The translations under genes were made by a program, and so were the position numbers. Positions 1-7,443 of a stretch of DNA of 64,000 nt are shown in pieces; position 1 is the first letter of the stretch, and every line of letters starts with the position of its first letter. Origin of the DNA: Luteolibacter ambystomatis (GTDB lineage: Bacteria > Verrucomicrobiota > Verrucomicrobiia > Verrucomicrobiales > Akkermansiaceae); assembly GCF_018137965.1 (NCBI RefSeq), contig NZ_CP073100.1, positions 2,677,754 to 2,741,753 on the forward strand, written 5' to 3'. The notes beneath the pieces are model-generated. The model saw only the letters and a program-made list of their open reading frames with translations. It was not told the DNA's origin and made no database searches.

Positions 1-363
1 GATGATGGCGAATCCATGCCCTGTCTGCCGCCGCATCAGGGCCACAATTCCGCAAGCAAGGCCTGCCGGAGCGAGGATGATCGGAAAGATCAGTAGCGAA
101 ATGACCGCACAGAGGTAGCCGGCGATGATCGCGGGAGCCACCGGGGCATTCAAAGCACCCGGTGCTGGATTCGCCTGAACAGAAGCGAATGTTTGGATGG
201 GCGGAGCGGTGCCAAACAGCTGCCATAGGGGTATCCAGTCCGGCCTGCCTTCATACCAAGCCAGATCATTGGCGGTGAGCATGCCGCTTTGAAACATCGA
301 GCGGAGCTGGTCTTCCGTGAAGGGACCAAGCTGTCTGCCGTCTTTGCCGATGAAAAAGTTCAT
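1..363 (-). CDS. GYF_2 (DUF4339)-domain membrane protein, 3' end outside window
   Basis: The frame is open from ATG at 363 to the window edge, giving 121 visible codons. The first ~50 residues fit the GYF_2/DUF4339 pattern: starts MNFFIGKDGRQLGPF, then a conserved Trp-Tyr, and DWIPLW. A Pro/Ala linker follows, then a long hydrophobic stretch (AGYLCAVISLLIFPIIL) and a small-residue segment with a LMRRQ turn, as in DUF4190-like membrane tails. The start lies 10 bp after the stop of the upstream gene, so it is co-oriented and probably in the same operon. GYF_2 modules are thought to mediate protein contacts next to membrane segments; the partner here is unknown. It belongs to the mobile element that runs off the left edge. 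Confidence 0.75.
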   Translation of the reverse strand, partial: MNFFIGKDGRQLGPFTEDQLRSMFQSGMLTANDLAWYEGRPDWIPLWQLFGTAPPIQTFASVQANPAPGALNAPVAPAIIAGYLCAVISLLIFPIILAPAGLACGIVALMRRQTGHGFAII

Positions 364-373
364 GATGGATGGG

Positions 374-775
374 TCAACGGGGTTGTTGGGGAGGAAGAGG
401 TGGTGGTCCTTGCCGCGCATCGGGAGGAACCAGAGGAGGATCTTTTGCAGGCCAATCCGGAGATTGGGTCCGGGTGGGAGGTGGAGAAGTCGTCGTCCTC
501 TTCTCGGATGTGTTGCGAACGGGCTTGCTCAAGGCTTTAAGCACTGCCAGGCCCATACAACCCGCTCCCACAAACAGAATGAATTTCCCGAAGCCGGACG
601 ATTTCTCCTGCTCGCTCATGTGTTGGTAGCCTGCTCCGGCCATCTTGCCGTTTCGCAGCCACATCGAAATCTCCTCCTCGATGGCGCGGACGGCTTGTGC
701 GGAAGGGGCGGCGTGGATGGGGACGGCCAGCAATAGAAGGAAGGCAGCAAGGCTGGATCGAATGAAGGTTTTCAT
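374..775 (-). CDS. small exported protein with membrane segment and Pro-rich tail
   Basis: 133 aa. A clear signal peptide (MKTFIRSSLAAFLLLL, cleavage near IHA-AP) is followed by a ~40-residue region, a hydrophobic segment at about residues 67-82 (FILFVGAGCMGLAVLKAL) and a long Pro/Arg-rich C-terminus (PPPTRTQSPDWP...PPLPPQQ). I recognise no family. It lies in a minus-strand run between a zinc-ribbon protein and a GYF_2 protein, and polyproline is a typical GYF ligand, so contact with the downstream GYF_2 protein is a reasonable guess. In a filamentous-phage reading it could be a minor virion protein, but no motif proves this. Confidence 0.6.
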   Translation of the reverse strand: MKTFIRSSLAAFLLLLAVPIHAAPSAQAVRAIEEEISMWLRNGKMAGAGYQHMSEQEKSSGFGKFILFVGAGCMGLAVLKALSKPVRNTSEKRTTTSPPPTRTQSPDWPAKDPPLVPPDARQGPPPLPPQQPR

Positions 776-787
776 GGGAATGAGGGA

Positions 788-1420
788 TCAGGGGGCATGG
801 AAGACCCCGGTGCCGTTACAAATCGGGCATGGTCTGGGTGTAGCTCCGGTGCCCTTGCAATCGGGACACACGACCGTGTAGCCGGAAGCGGTGGGGATCG
901 TTCCCTGGCCGGTGCAGAGGCGGCACCGGTCGCCTACCCGGCCCGTGCCTTGGCAATGGCCACAGGCCTTGCCATCGAAACTACGGATGAACTTTCCGGC
1001 CTCCTCGGTGAGGAGTTGTTCCGCTGACTTCACAGGAGGTGGAGCGGCAGAAACCGGTGCGGATGATCTCCACGGCATCAGATCAGGAAATATCCAGCCC
1101 ACCAGCGCGATGAGCGAGAGAACGCCGGCAACCAACGCCAGCCCATGGACCCGTCTGAAGTTGGTTCCGTGCGACCCGGCGAGCGATGCAGGCAGCAGCG
1201 GCGGCAAGGAAGGCACAATCGGGGAAGCTGGCAGCGGTGGAACCGAAACGGTGCTCTCAACCTCCCCATCCGGCACCACGAAGGTCGTCTGACAGACCGG
1301 ACACGGTGCTGCCTGCCCGGATTGCTCCGCCTCCGCAGAGATCCTGGCATCGCAGTGAGGGCAGTGGAATTTGAGTGTGTTCAAATCGTAGGAAACGTTA
1401 GGATCTCCTCTACTTTCCAC
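788..1420 (-). CDS. zinc-ribbon protein with DnaJ-type CxxCxGxG repeats and one TM segment
   Basis: About 210 aa. The N-terminus has a zinc ribbon (FHCPHC ... PCPVC), followed by a Pro-rich linker, one transmembrane helix (HGLALVAGVLSLIALVGWIF), and a C-terminal cysteine cluster with four CxxC motifs (CGHCQGTG, CRLCTGQG, CPDCKGTG, CPICNGTG) like the DnaJ zinc domain. There is no J domain. The frame stays open to ATG 1513, but that extension is translated from two palindromic repeats, so I place the start at GTG 1420 (TTG 1384 is another option). It is probably a membrane-anchored protein using zinc for structure. The following gene starts 12 bp downstream. Confidence 0.6.
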   Translation of the reverse strand: MESRGDPNVSYDLNTLKFHCPHCDARISAEAEQSGQAAPCPVCQTTFVVPDGEVESTVSVPPLPASPIVPSLPPLLPASLAGSHGTNFRRVHGLALVAGVLSLIALVGWIFPDLMPWRSSAPVSAAPPPVKSAEQLLTEEAGKFIRSFDGKACGHCQGTGRVGDRCRLCTGQGTIPTASGYTVVCPDCKGTGATPRPCPICNGTGVFHAP

Positions 1421-1429
1421 AAGCCCAAA

Positions 1430-1495
1430 TGGAAAGCTAGCTTTCCACAACCACACCCCCAGCGACCCTATTCTGCTCGGAAAGCCTGCTTTCCA
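1430..1495. repeat. two GGAAAGC...GCTTTCC palindromes
   Basis: A perfect 18-bp palindrome (TGGAAAGCTAGCTTTCCA, 1430-1447) and an imperfect one (GGAAAGCCTGCTTTCC, about 1480-1495) lie 32 bp apart between the divergent zinc-ribbon and XRE-regulator genes. The same core (GAAAGC..GCTTTC) occurs at 45.07 and 45.15 kb near a host gene, so these are either copies of a genome-wide palindromic repeat or operators for the adjacent regulator. Confidence 0.6.
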
Positions 1496-1773
1496 TGGGT
1501 GATCGCCAACCACTTAACGCCATTGGCGGACCGCTTCAAAAAGCTCGCCTAGAACTGGGTCTCACCCAACAGAGCCTAGCGGCAAAGTGCAACCTCATCG
1601 GATTGGATATTGGGAGAGAGACTATTTCTCAAATCGAGCGTGGCGTGAGAGGAGTCTCCGACCTTGAGATGATTTTGCTGTCGAAAGCATTGAAGATCGA
1701 AATCACACGCTTGGTTCCTAAAACTCTACCTCCGTGGAAGAAGGATCTCCGGCCTCCAAACGCGGTTGAGTGA
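1495..1773 (+). CDS. XRE-family HTH transcriptional regulator
   Basis: 92 aa. The central HTH_3 fold is evident: LQKARLELGLTQQSLAAK (helices 1-2), ETISQIERGVRGVSDLEM (recognition helix and helix 4) and LLSKALKI. It is a single-domain, Cro/CI-like DNA-binding protein and a likely regulator of the mobile element. The gene is divergent from the zinc-ribbon operon, with two palindromes at or just before its start. Its last 145 bp overlap, antisense, the 3' end of the ligase-like gene. The exact start is uncertain because the ATG abuts a palindrome. Confidence 0.75.
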   Translation: MGDRQPLNAIGGPLQKARLELGLTQQSLAAKCNLIGLDIGRETISQIERGVRGVSDLEMILLSKALKIEITRLVPKTLPPWKKDLRPPNAVE

Positions 1774-2591
1774 TTTACCAAGCTCAATTTGCCAGGCTTC
1801 TCTACATCCTCCCTCGTCCGCACAAAGACCGGAGCGATCAATTCTCCGTCTGCAATTATTTCCCTATAGCCTACCTCCACCGCCGATCCGACGGGTGGCA
1901 GAGAATGGCCACCCGGGATCCTGACCACGCAGCGCAAGAGCCTCTCGTGGTCGTCCCATCCTTCCATCCGGAGGTGACGGTTGCCCGCATAGCCGACTGA
2001 CCGGCAAGTCAGAGAGGCTCGAAAGCTCAGCTTCCGGACTGAGCTGCCGCACCCAAGGTGTTTGAAGACAATCCCTTTGCGCCTCTTTCCGCGCAACGTT
2101 TCGAACATGGCCTCCTTCTCCCACCTCAGCCGGGCGGTTGGCACCTGACGGATCGACCACCGGTCCCGGCCATGGAGCAAATCGCTCAGACGGTCGAGGC
2201 GTCGTCGTAACGGCAGCATCCGCAGGTCGCCGCCCGCCAGTTCCAAAAGGTCGAAGGCATGAAAGGTGTCTCCGACCAGTTCGCCATCGAGGAAACATTC
2301 CAGACCCAGGACAAGGGTCGACAGCATCAACCGGGTGGGGATCACCACCGGCCGATCCAGACGATTCCACGCACGGACCAAACCATTTGAGAAGCGCAGC
2401 CGCAGGCGGATGCCATCGAATTCCTCCTGCGCGCACCAGCCGGGTGTTCGAATCAATTCTCCGGCCTCGGCCTCGTCGATGGTTCTGAAGGCCTCACACG
2501 ACTGAGAATGGGAGATTCCGGGAGTGCCCGCGAGCTTCGGGGGATGGGAAGCAAAATGAACTTCAGAAAAGGAAGGCGGAGATGAATTCAT
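1629..2591 (-). CDS. ATP-dependent DNA ligase-like nucleotidyltransferase lacking the motif I lysine
   Basis: 320 aa. The adenylation-domain layout of ATP-dependent DNA ligases is visible. Motif I region EEFDGIR has Glu57 where K-x-D-G needs the nucleophile lysine. Motif III is FLDGELV (100-106) followed by FDLL and PLRRRLDRL. Motif IV is GIVFKHL (173-179). An OB-like tail with RIPGGHSLPPVGSAVEVGY follows. Without the lysine it should not self-adenylate, so it may bind nicks or act structurally. The last ~48 codons lie antisense to the XRE gene, so the natural C-terminus may have been replaced. It sits in the minus-strand run after radC-like and DUF932 genes. Confidence 0.6.
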   Translation of the reverse strand: MNSSPPSFSEVHFASHPPKLAGTPGISHSQSCEAFRTIDEAEAGELIRTPGWCAQEEFDGIRLRLRFSNGLVRAWNRLDRPVVIPTRLMLSTLVLGLECFLDGELVGDTFHAFDLLELAGGDLRMLPLRRRLDRLSDLLHGRDRWSIRQVPTARLRWEKEAMFETLRGKRRKGIVFKHLGCGSSVRKLSFRASLTCRSVGYAGNRHLRMEGWDDHERLLRCVVRIPGGHSLPPVGSAVEVGYREIIADGELIAPVFVRTREDVEKPGKLSLVNHSTAFGGRRSFFHGGRVLGTKRVISIFNAFDSKIISRSETPLTPRSI

Positions 2592-2669
2592 AGGAAAGGT
2601 CGATGGATAAAAGCAGACACCCGGCTGTCGCCGGACCGCGCTGCGTTTCGTCGCTATGGCAGCCGGTGG

Positions 2670-3131
2670 TCACAGTGCCCCTGAACCACGGAAGGAATAG
2701 ATCGTGCCGTGGCCGAGGATGACATGGTCGTGGAAGCGCAGTTGCAGCAATCCGGCGGCTTCGTGGAGACGCCGGGTGGCTAGTTCGTCCGCCCGGCTGG
2801 GGGTCGGATCCCCGGAGGGATGATTGTGGGCCAGCACAAAGCCATGGCCCGCGGCCACGATCACCGGGCGCAGCACCTCGCGGGGATGGCACGGCGATTC
2901 ATCGAGGGTGCCAATCGCCACCACATTCCAGCCCAGCAACTGCATGCGGATATTGAGGACGAACACCACGATGTGTTCCTTCGCCGGATCGAACCAAGAA
3001 GCACGAGCGATCTCATCCTGCCAGACAGCGGCCACCGAGTGAGGATGGTCGAGGCATCGCCCGGATGCGGGAGCATCCTCCCCCACCCGAGCGACGCGGA
3101 ACTGGCCGAGCAATCCGGACGGCTCGTTCAT
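2670..3131 (-). CDS. RadC/JAB-domain (JAMM motif) protein
   Basis: 153 aa. The JAMM metal signature is complete: H102-x-H104-PSGDPTPSRA-D115, followed by DHVILG, as in the RadC C-terminal domain common on plasmids, phages and integrative elements. The start at 3131 is chosen because its ATG overlaps the upstream stop as ATGA; the longer frame would lie inside the DUF932 gene. The RadC helix-hairpin-helix region is absent, as usual for the mobile-element form. It is a presumed zinc metalloprotein of unknown substrate, translationally coupled to the DUF932 protein. Confidence 0.85.
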   Translation of the reverse strand: MNEPSGLLGQFRVARVGEDAPASGRCLDHPHSVAAVWQDEIARASWFDPAKEHIVVFVLNIRMQLLGWNVVAIGTLDESPCHPREVLRPVIVAAGHGFVLAHNHPSGDPTPSRADELATRRLHEAAGLLQLRFHDHVILGHGTIYSFRGSGAL

Positions 3132-3898
3132 GACGCAAGCTCCAGCGCGCCATCGCAGAGTCCATGCAGGGCTTGCCCGCGGCGGATGGCGGTATGGGGA
3201 TTTCCTCCCTTGAACACTTCCGTATAGGCGTTGAACAGCGACCACAGCGTGCGCGCCCGGAATTCCGCATGCCGGGGTTCACGCCACTCATGCACCACGT
3301 CCGGAATCTGGGTAGGCGTGATCACCCGGTTGTCGATCGAGCACACGATCAGATCGTGCGCTGAACGGTCATCCAACGTGTGGTCCCGATAGGCGGCGAT
3401 ACGCTCGTCGAGCTGGCGGAGTTTGCCGCCAAGCTGGCCGATGGCCCGGGCCATGAGCTGCGGCAGATCGCGTGCGGCATGGCGCGTATGCTTCCGCGAA
3501 AGCTGGACCTCGCCGGAGAAGGCGAGATTGTCGCAGATGAAGACCCTCGTTCCCGCCACCAAGCCGGCGGGATAGCGTTTGTCGTGAGAATTGCGCAGGC
3601 CCACCACCCAGCCGACGCCATTGTCGGACCGGGACGGCAGGGAAATGGAGAACACGCCGAAGTAGCGGGCACCCGCGTGGGAGAGCGCGTGGTTCTCAGC
3701 TTCGACACGGAAACCACAGGACACCAGTCCGGCCTGGACCTCACGCACCAGGGAACGATGGCTGAGCGGATGCCAGGACTCCGTGGAAGGAGGCGTTTCA
3801 ACGGCAAAGACCTCATCGCGGGTGGCGGAGACGCCGCCGCGATGCAACAGGAGGCCCGGCGCAGCGGCGGGGACGGGAGGAAGAAGCAGAAGCTCCAT
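3128..3898 (-). CDS. DUF932-family phage/plasmid protein
   Basis: 256 aa from ATG 3898; an upstream ATG at 3964 is also in frame. Family-typical features are the early HRSLVREVQ segment, HALSHAGARYFGVFSI, VVGLRNSHDKRYPAGLVAGTRVFICDNLAFSGEV, and the late WSLFNAYTEVFKGGNP. DUF932 proteins are widespread on phages and plasmids, often beside RadC-like proteins as here; their biochemical role is not established. It overlaps the RadC-like gene by 4 bp (ATGA). Confidence 0.75.
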   Translation of the reverse strand: MELLLLPPVPAAAPGLLLHRGGVSATRDEVFAVETPPSTESWHPLSHRSLVREVQAGLVSCGFRVEAENHALSHAGARYFGVFSISLPSRSDNGVGWVVGLRNSHDKRYPAGLVAGTRVFICDNLAFSGEVQLSRKHTRHAARDLPQLMARAIGQLGGKLRQLDERIAAYRDHTLDDRSAHDLIVCSIDNRVITPTQIPDVVHEWREPRHAEFRARTLWSLFNAYTEVFKGGNPHTAIRRGQALHGLCDGALELAS

Positions 3899-4025
3899 GG
3901 GAATGAAGGTTTGGAAATGGGACTCGAAAGAATGGGAAATTGCCGCGCCCGGCCGGGCTGTCATCTCCGGCCGGACGCGGCTTCGTCACACCACCTGGTG
4001 TTTACCACAGCAGTACCCGGGAAAA

Positions 4026-4172
4026 TCAGCGGCGGGGAACCAGCCGCCAGAACAAGAGAAGGACGGCGGCAATTCCGAGGGCCGGAAGCCAAACGGACTT
4101 GAGAAGCATCAGCGCGAACCAAGTGAGGGCCAGGGCCCCGAAGGCATAAATGAAGAAGCGGGCAGCATCCAT
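4026..4172 (-). CDS. 48-aa double-membrane-span protein
   Basis: 48 aa, almost entirely hydrophobic: helix 1 is about FFIYAFGALALTWFALMLL, helix 2 about WLPALGIAAVLLLFW, and it ends VPRR. A longer frame (to 4559) exists, but its upstream part is the shadow of the next two genes; the ATG at 4172 lies 12 bp after the coat-like gene. Minor coat or assembly proteins of filamentous phages and small holin-like proteins have this size and character. No family is identifiable from sequence alone. Confidence 0.6.
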   Translation of the reverse strand: MDAARFFIYAFGALALTWFALMLLKSVWLPALGIAAVLLLFWRLVPRR

Positions 4173-4183
4173 GAGAGGAAAGT

Positions 4184-4504
4184 TCAGTAGCGGGACGAAC
4201 GCGAGAGACCGGCCAAGACGAGCACCACGGCGGCCCCGACGATGCCGAAACCGATCGTTTTCAATCCATCGGCCACCCCGGTCAGGTCGGGGGCTTGCTG
4301 GACCATGGTCGCGCAGCCTCCGTCCTCGCGGCAGGCGAGTACCAACAGACCGAAAGCGACAACCAACCAGCGAAGTAACCGACGGCGGCCCGCACCTTGC
4401 GGGTTGCCGCGCTCCGCTGGCGCGGACGACGGCATCGGGTGGTGCGGAGACGGCGCCCGGTCGCACCAGAGACGAACCTGAGTCGAGGAGACGATCGGAT
4501 TCAT
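4184..4504 (-). CDS. candidate filamentous-phage major coat (Pf1 gpVIII-like) protein
   Basis: 106 aa. An Arg-rich segment precedes a signal-peptide-like helix (RRRLLRWLVVAFGLLVLAC, about residues 40-58), then a short polar region (about 59-79), and a final ~27-residue hydrophobic helix with a basic end (DGLKTIGFGIVGAAVVLVLA, then GLSRSSRY). From memory, mature Pf1 coat ends with MKAIGGYIVGALVILAVAGL then IYSMLRKA, which aligns residue for residue with the KTIG.GIVGA..VL.LAGL pattern here. The start overlaps the upstream stop (ATGA at 4501-4504); an internal Met24 could be the true start. A chance match of short hydrophobic helices cannot be excluded. Confidence 0.5.
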   Translation of the reverse strand: MNPIVSSTQVRLWCDRAPSPHHPMPSSAPAERGNPQGAGRRRLLRWLVVAFGLLVLACREDGGCATMVQQAPDLTGVADGLKTIGFGIVGAAVVLVLAGLSRSSRY

Positions 4505-4905
4505 CGTTCACCTCCCGGTGTGAGATTGAATAGATCGCCGAGCGTGCCGAAATCACCACGTTCCATGTGCTCGCAGCACCGGATCAACCGCTCCAGGATT
4601 TCCAAAAACCGAGGCGGATGGAGCACCCCGGGCGATGGAGAATCCTCATGGGATGACGCAAAGTCGGAGCTGCGGCAGCCACCAAGGCTGCCCATCTCGG
4701 TGTGGAATTCGCGGAACCGTGCGTGGTTGGCCTCGGTTGGAGGAAGAACGTCGGCGACGAAGGAGGCGAACAGTTCACGTAACGAGCGGATCACTCCGCA
4801 ATCAAGCTCCAAGCTGATGCGGTCGACGCCGAACGGAACAGCGGGCAACGGTGGGGCATCGCCAGGAAGGCGGCTGTCCCAGGAAACAGTAAGTGTGATG
4901 GTCAT
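4501..4905 (-). CDS. hypothetical protein, first gene of the coat-like operon
   Basis: 134 aa, mostly soluble, beginning MTITLTVSWDSRLPGD and containing a helical ISLELDCGVIRSLRELFASF section and a C-terminal RFLEILERLIRCCEHME helix. I do not recognise a family. It overlaps the coat-like gene by 4 bp, so translation of the two is probably coupled. It is the first gene of the leftward operon that starts at the hairpin-rich intergenic region. If the element is inovirus-like, the position between replication and coat genes would suit a single-strand DNA-binding protein, but I see no motif supporting that. Confidence 0.6.
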   Translation of the reverse strand: MTITLTVSWDSRLPGDAPPLPAVPFGVDRISLELDCGVIRSLRELFASFVADVLPPTEANHARFREFHTEMGSLGGCRSSDFASSHEDSPSPGVLHPPRFLEILERLIRCCEHMERGDFGTLGDLFNLTPGGER

Positions 4906-5467
4906 TGGAATCTGAAGGAGGTAGATGCTCTCCTTTCAGATCCTTATGACACGGACGTGAGGGGAATTCGCCGGGCCCGGAGGGATGCCAGGCCGGCCCC
5001 AGCCCATTGGCGCAATTGCATCCATGCTCGCTCTCGCTCGCCCCTTCGGGGCCGCTCGAGGCACGTGAACCGAGACGCCTTCGCTTCGCGAAGGCGTCTC
5101 GCTCCCCGCGGCTCGCACGACATGCCTGCCATGCGCTAGGGGGCTGGGGCGTGGGGACCATCGCTTCGCGCTTGCTTCGCTGCGCGCTACGCTTGGTCCC
5201 TGAAGGGCTCCGGTGGGGCGAATGGGAAGGTGGCGCCTCCGAGATCGAGACTCTCAGAAATTCCGGGGTATAACGAGTTTGATGACGAATACGGTTGCGT
5301 AAAGAATCCGAAGCTACTGCAGCCAAGCGTTACCGTCCACGGCGGAAAACCTTGCAGCATTTCGGCGAGGTAGCTGGAGAAGAATGCTTGCCAGCCTCGT
5401 TTTTCAAAAGCCTCCATCTCGAACGCCACAGTTGCATCCTTTCCGAGGTTCATTTGTTTTCATCGTC
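4906..5467. other. hairpin-rich intergenic region of the mobile element (possible origin/promoter region)
   Basis: 560 bp without a convincing gene, between the leftward coat-like operon and the rightward radical SAM gene. It holds a 13-bp perfect stem with 3-nt loop (5072-5100), a second stem GGGACCA/TGGTCCC (5154-5200) with GC-rich inner pairing, and a small GCCCCTTCGGGGC hairpin near 5039. Such clusters are typical of phage or plasmid origin and packaging regions. Short open frames here appear to be hairpin artefacts. Confidence 0.5.
5072..5100. repeat. perfect 13-bp-stem hairpin
   Basis: GAGACGCCTTCGC, loop TTC, then GCGAAGGCGTCTC. The stem is perfect and no U-run follows, so it does not look like a terminator. 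It lies in the divergent intergenic region of the element. Confidence 0.85.
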
Positions 5468-7159
5468 ATGCCAACAAACGGCCCCTCGGACGATCCACCC
5501 CGGAACAAGATGAATCGCAAGCCGGTTCTCCAACTGGCGGCGAAGACCGTCTTGAACGTCGAGAATCTGGAGTTCCAAGAGAAGCTTCTCTGTGACGGTC
5601 TTGTGCTCAACCTCGGGGATGCCTGCGCTTACAGCTGCGGCTACTGCTACGTTTGCAGCGTCAACCGATTCCGGCCTCCCGCCTTGATCAAGGAATACAA
5701 CAAGGAGAATGGTACCAACCTACGGTTCAGCGACGTCGTCATCCGCCGGAAGAACGCGGTCGAATTGCTGCGAACGCAACTGCTCAACAAAAAAGGCTCG
5801 CCACAATACCCGGATCCCACCGACCGCCGTGTCGTTTACTCATCTTCCTTGGTCGACGTGGCGGCGAACATGACCCTTTTGGAAGAAACCGCCGAAGCCT
5901 GCAACCTGATCTTCGAGCATACCAGTTGGCAGGTACGCCTCCTCAGCAAGAGCAATCTCCTGCACAAGCTGATCGAAAAGGACCTGATCCATCCGCGGCA
6001 CCACCAGCGGATCATCTTCGGTGTATCGACCGGCATGCTCGACGACCGCATCGCGACGGCAATCGAGGAGGGAACACCAAAGGTCTCGAAACGACTGGAA
6101 TCGCTCCATTGGCTGCAAGATCACGGGCTGCGGACCTTCGGCATGATCTGCCCCAGCTTGCCGCACGAAGACTACGATCAGTTCTCTCAGAAAGTTTGCG
6201 AGGCGATCCAGGCGGACAGGTGCGAGCATGTTTGGGCGGAGGTAATCAATTTCCGTGGTTCGTCATTTGAGCATTCCGTGGGCCGGCTCCGCGAACACGG
6301 GCTTTCCGCGGAAGCCGATGCCCTTCTCAAGATCTCAAAGCCTAGTTCGGGGGCTCTGTGGGAGGATTACGCACGAAAGACGTTCCTGGCCCACACACGA
6401 AATCTAGACCCGAAAAAGCTGCGCTTCCTCCAATACGTGGACGAACAATCCGCTGGCTGGTGGAAGAAGCAACGGTCCAAGGGTGCGGTTTTGATCGGAG
6501 AAACCGCCAAAAAACAGGGATTGGTAAGTAAGGAACGATCCACTCCCGCGGTGTTCGTCGTCACGGAAATCGTTCCGAAGCAGACCGAGATGGGACAGGA
6601 GGACATTCAGTTCCGAGTCGACCGCGAAGCCATCGTCACCTCCGCGGTGCGCCAGACCATCGTCGCAGCCAAGGCGCTGCATGAAATCCACAGCTACCGG
6701 GCGGGGATCCTGTGGAATAACGAGTATCCCACATTTGAAGCCTATTGCCGGGCAAAGTGGGGCTACGCCAAATCCCAGGCTTACCGGCTGGCAGCGTGTG
6801 GAGATTTTTTGAGCCTGTTCGAATCCCATTCCCCAAATGGGGAATGGATGCTCACCAACGAGAGCCAAATCCGATCTGTTCTGTCATTGCCGCGCGACCA
6901 ATGGGTTGATTGCTGGAAGGAAATCATCGCGGAGGGACCGCCTTCGCGACTCTCGGCCCGAGAGGTTGAAACCAAAACGAAACAACATCGTGGCGACCTC
7001 CAAAAGAGCCGGGACGTCGTCTCTAAAGCCGCGAAACACGCCCCGGCCCGGAAAGCGCTGGACCGTCTCCGGACCATTATCTCGCATCATCCGAAGGCCC
7101 GGCATATCGGCAAGCTTCTTGACGGCATCGAACTCCTTCTCAACGACGAAGCCGGTTAG
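5468..7159 (+). CDS. radical SAM protein, spore-photoproduct-lyase-like core with extra C-terminal domain
   Basis: 563 aa from ATG 5468 (Met at 5510 also possible; the longest frame starts at 5384). The radical SAM cluster motif C53-AYS-C57-GY-C60 is intact, with a fourth nearby Cys (YVCS). The first ~330 residues resemble SplB-like enzymes: YSSSLVDVAANMTLLEETAEAC, then WQVRLLSKSNLLHKLI. The C-terminal ~200 residues carry a separate basic helical region (WNNEYPTFEAYCRAKWGYAK, SQAYRLAACGD), as seen in plasmid and phage DNA-binding proteins. It is probably a [4Fe-4S]/SAM enzyme acting on nucleic acid; the substrate is unknown. It is one of the few rightward genes of the element. Confidence 0.75.
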   Translation: MPTNGPSDDPPRNKMNRKPVLQLAAKTVLNVENLEFQEKLLCDGLVLNLGDACAYSCGYCYVCSVNRFRPPALIKEYNKENGTNLRFSDVVIRRKNAVELLRTQLLNKKGSPQYPDPTDRRVVYSSSLVDVAANMTLLEETAEACNLIFEHTSWQVRLLSKSNLLHKLIEKDLIHPRHHQRIIFGVSTGMLDDRIATAIEEGTPKVSKRLESLHWLQDHGLRTFGMICPSLPHEDYDQFSQKVCEAIQADRCEHVWAEVINFRGSSFEHSVGRLREHGLSAEADALLKISKPSSGALWEDYARKTFLAHTRNLDPKKLRFLQYVDEQSAGWWKKQRSKGAVLIGETAKKQGLVSKERSTPAVFVVTEIVPKQTEMGQEDIQFRVDREAIVTSAVRQTIVAAKALHEIHSYRAGILWNNEYPTFEAYCRAKWGYAKSQAYRLAACGDFLSLFESHSPNGEWMLTNESQIRSVLSLPRDQWVDCWKEIIAEGPPSRLSAREVETKTKQHRGDLQKSRDVVSKAAKHAPARKALDRLRTIISHHPKARHIGKLLDGIELLLNDEAG

Positions 7160-7183
7160 CCTCCCTTGGACCGCTCTTATAGT

Positions 7184-7230
7184 GTCGCGTGCACAGGCGC
7201 TCAACGGACGCAATACCGTATCATTTTTGT
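7184..7230 (+). repeat. copy 1 of a ~48-bp dispersed repeat of the element
   Basis: GTGTCGCGTGCACAGGCGCT and the following bases to TCATTTTT match the reverse strand at 11479-11528 at roughly 37 of 48 positions, with an almost identical GCGCTCAAYGGACGC core. It lies just after the radical SAM gene, in a 284-bp gap between convergent genes; I see no gene in that gap. Confidence 0.55.
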
Positions 7231-7443
7231 CACCACCTGCACCGCTGTCACCGCGTCACCTGTCGACTCCCCGGGCAGCCCCTCACTTCCCCCTCTCACT
7301 CATGACACCACCTCAAACCAAGCGCCGGCGCACTCTGTGACTGGAAAAGCCCCTCCGCGATGCCACCTATAACCGGGGCGAGCATCCTCAAGCACTCCCC
7401 CCGGTCGCCTCGTCCCACCTCCTGTTTCGACCGCCAAGACGTT

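Noticed and set aside
4917..4960. 11-codon frame with AAGGAGG upstream (leader peptide?)
   Set aside because: Spacing to the ATG is only 3 nt and no attenuator follows; more likely chance.
5000..5330. CRISPR-like repeated hairpins
   Set aside because: Repeats are not regular in length or spacing and no Cas genes are near.
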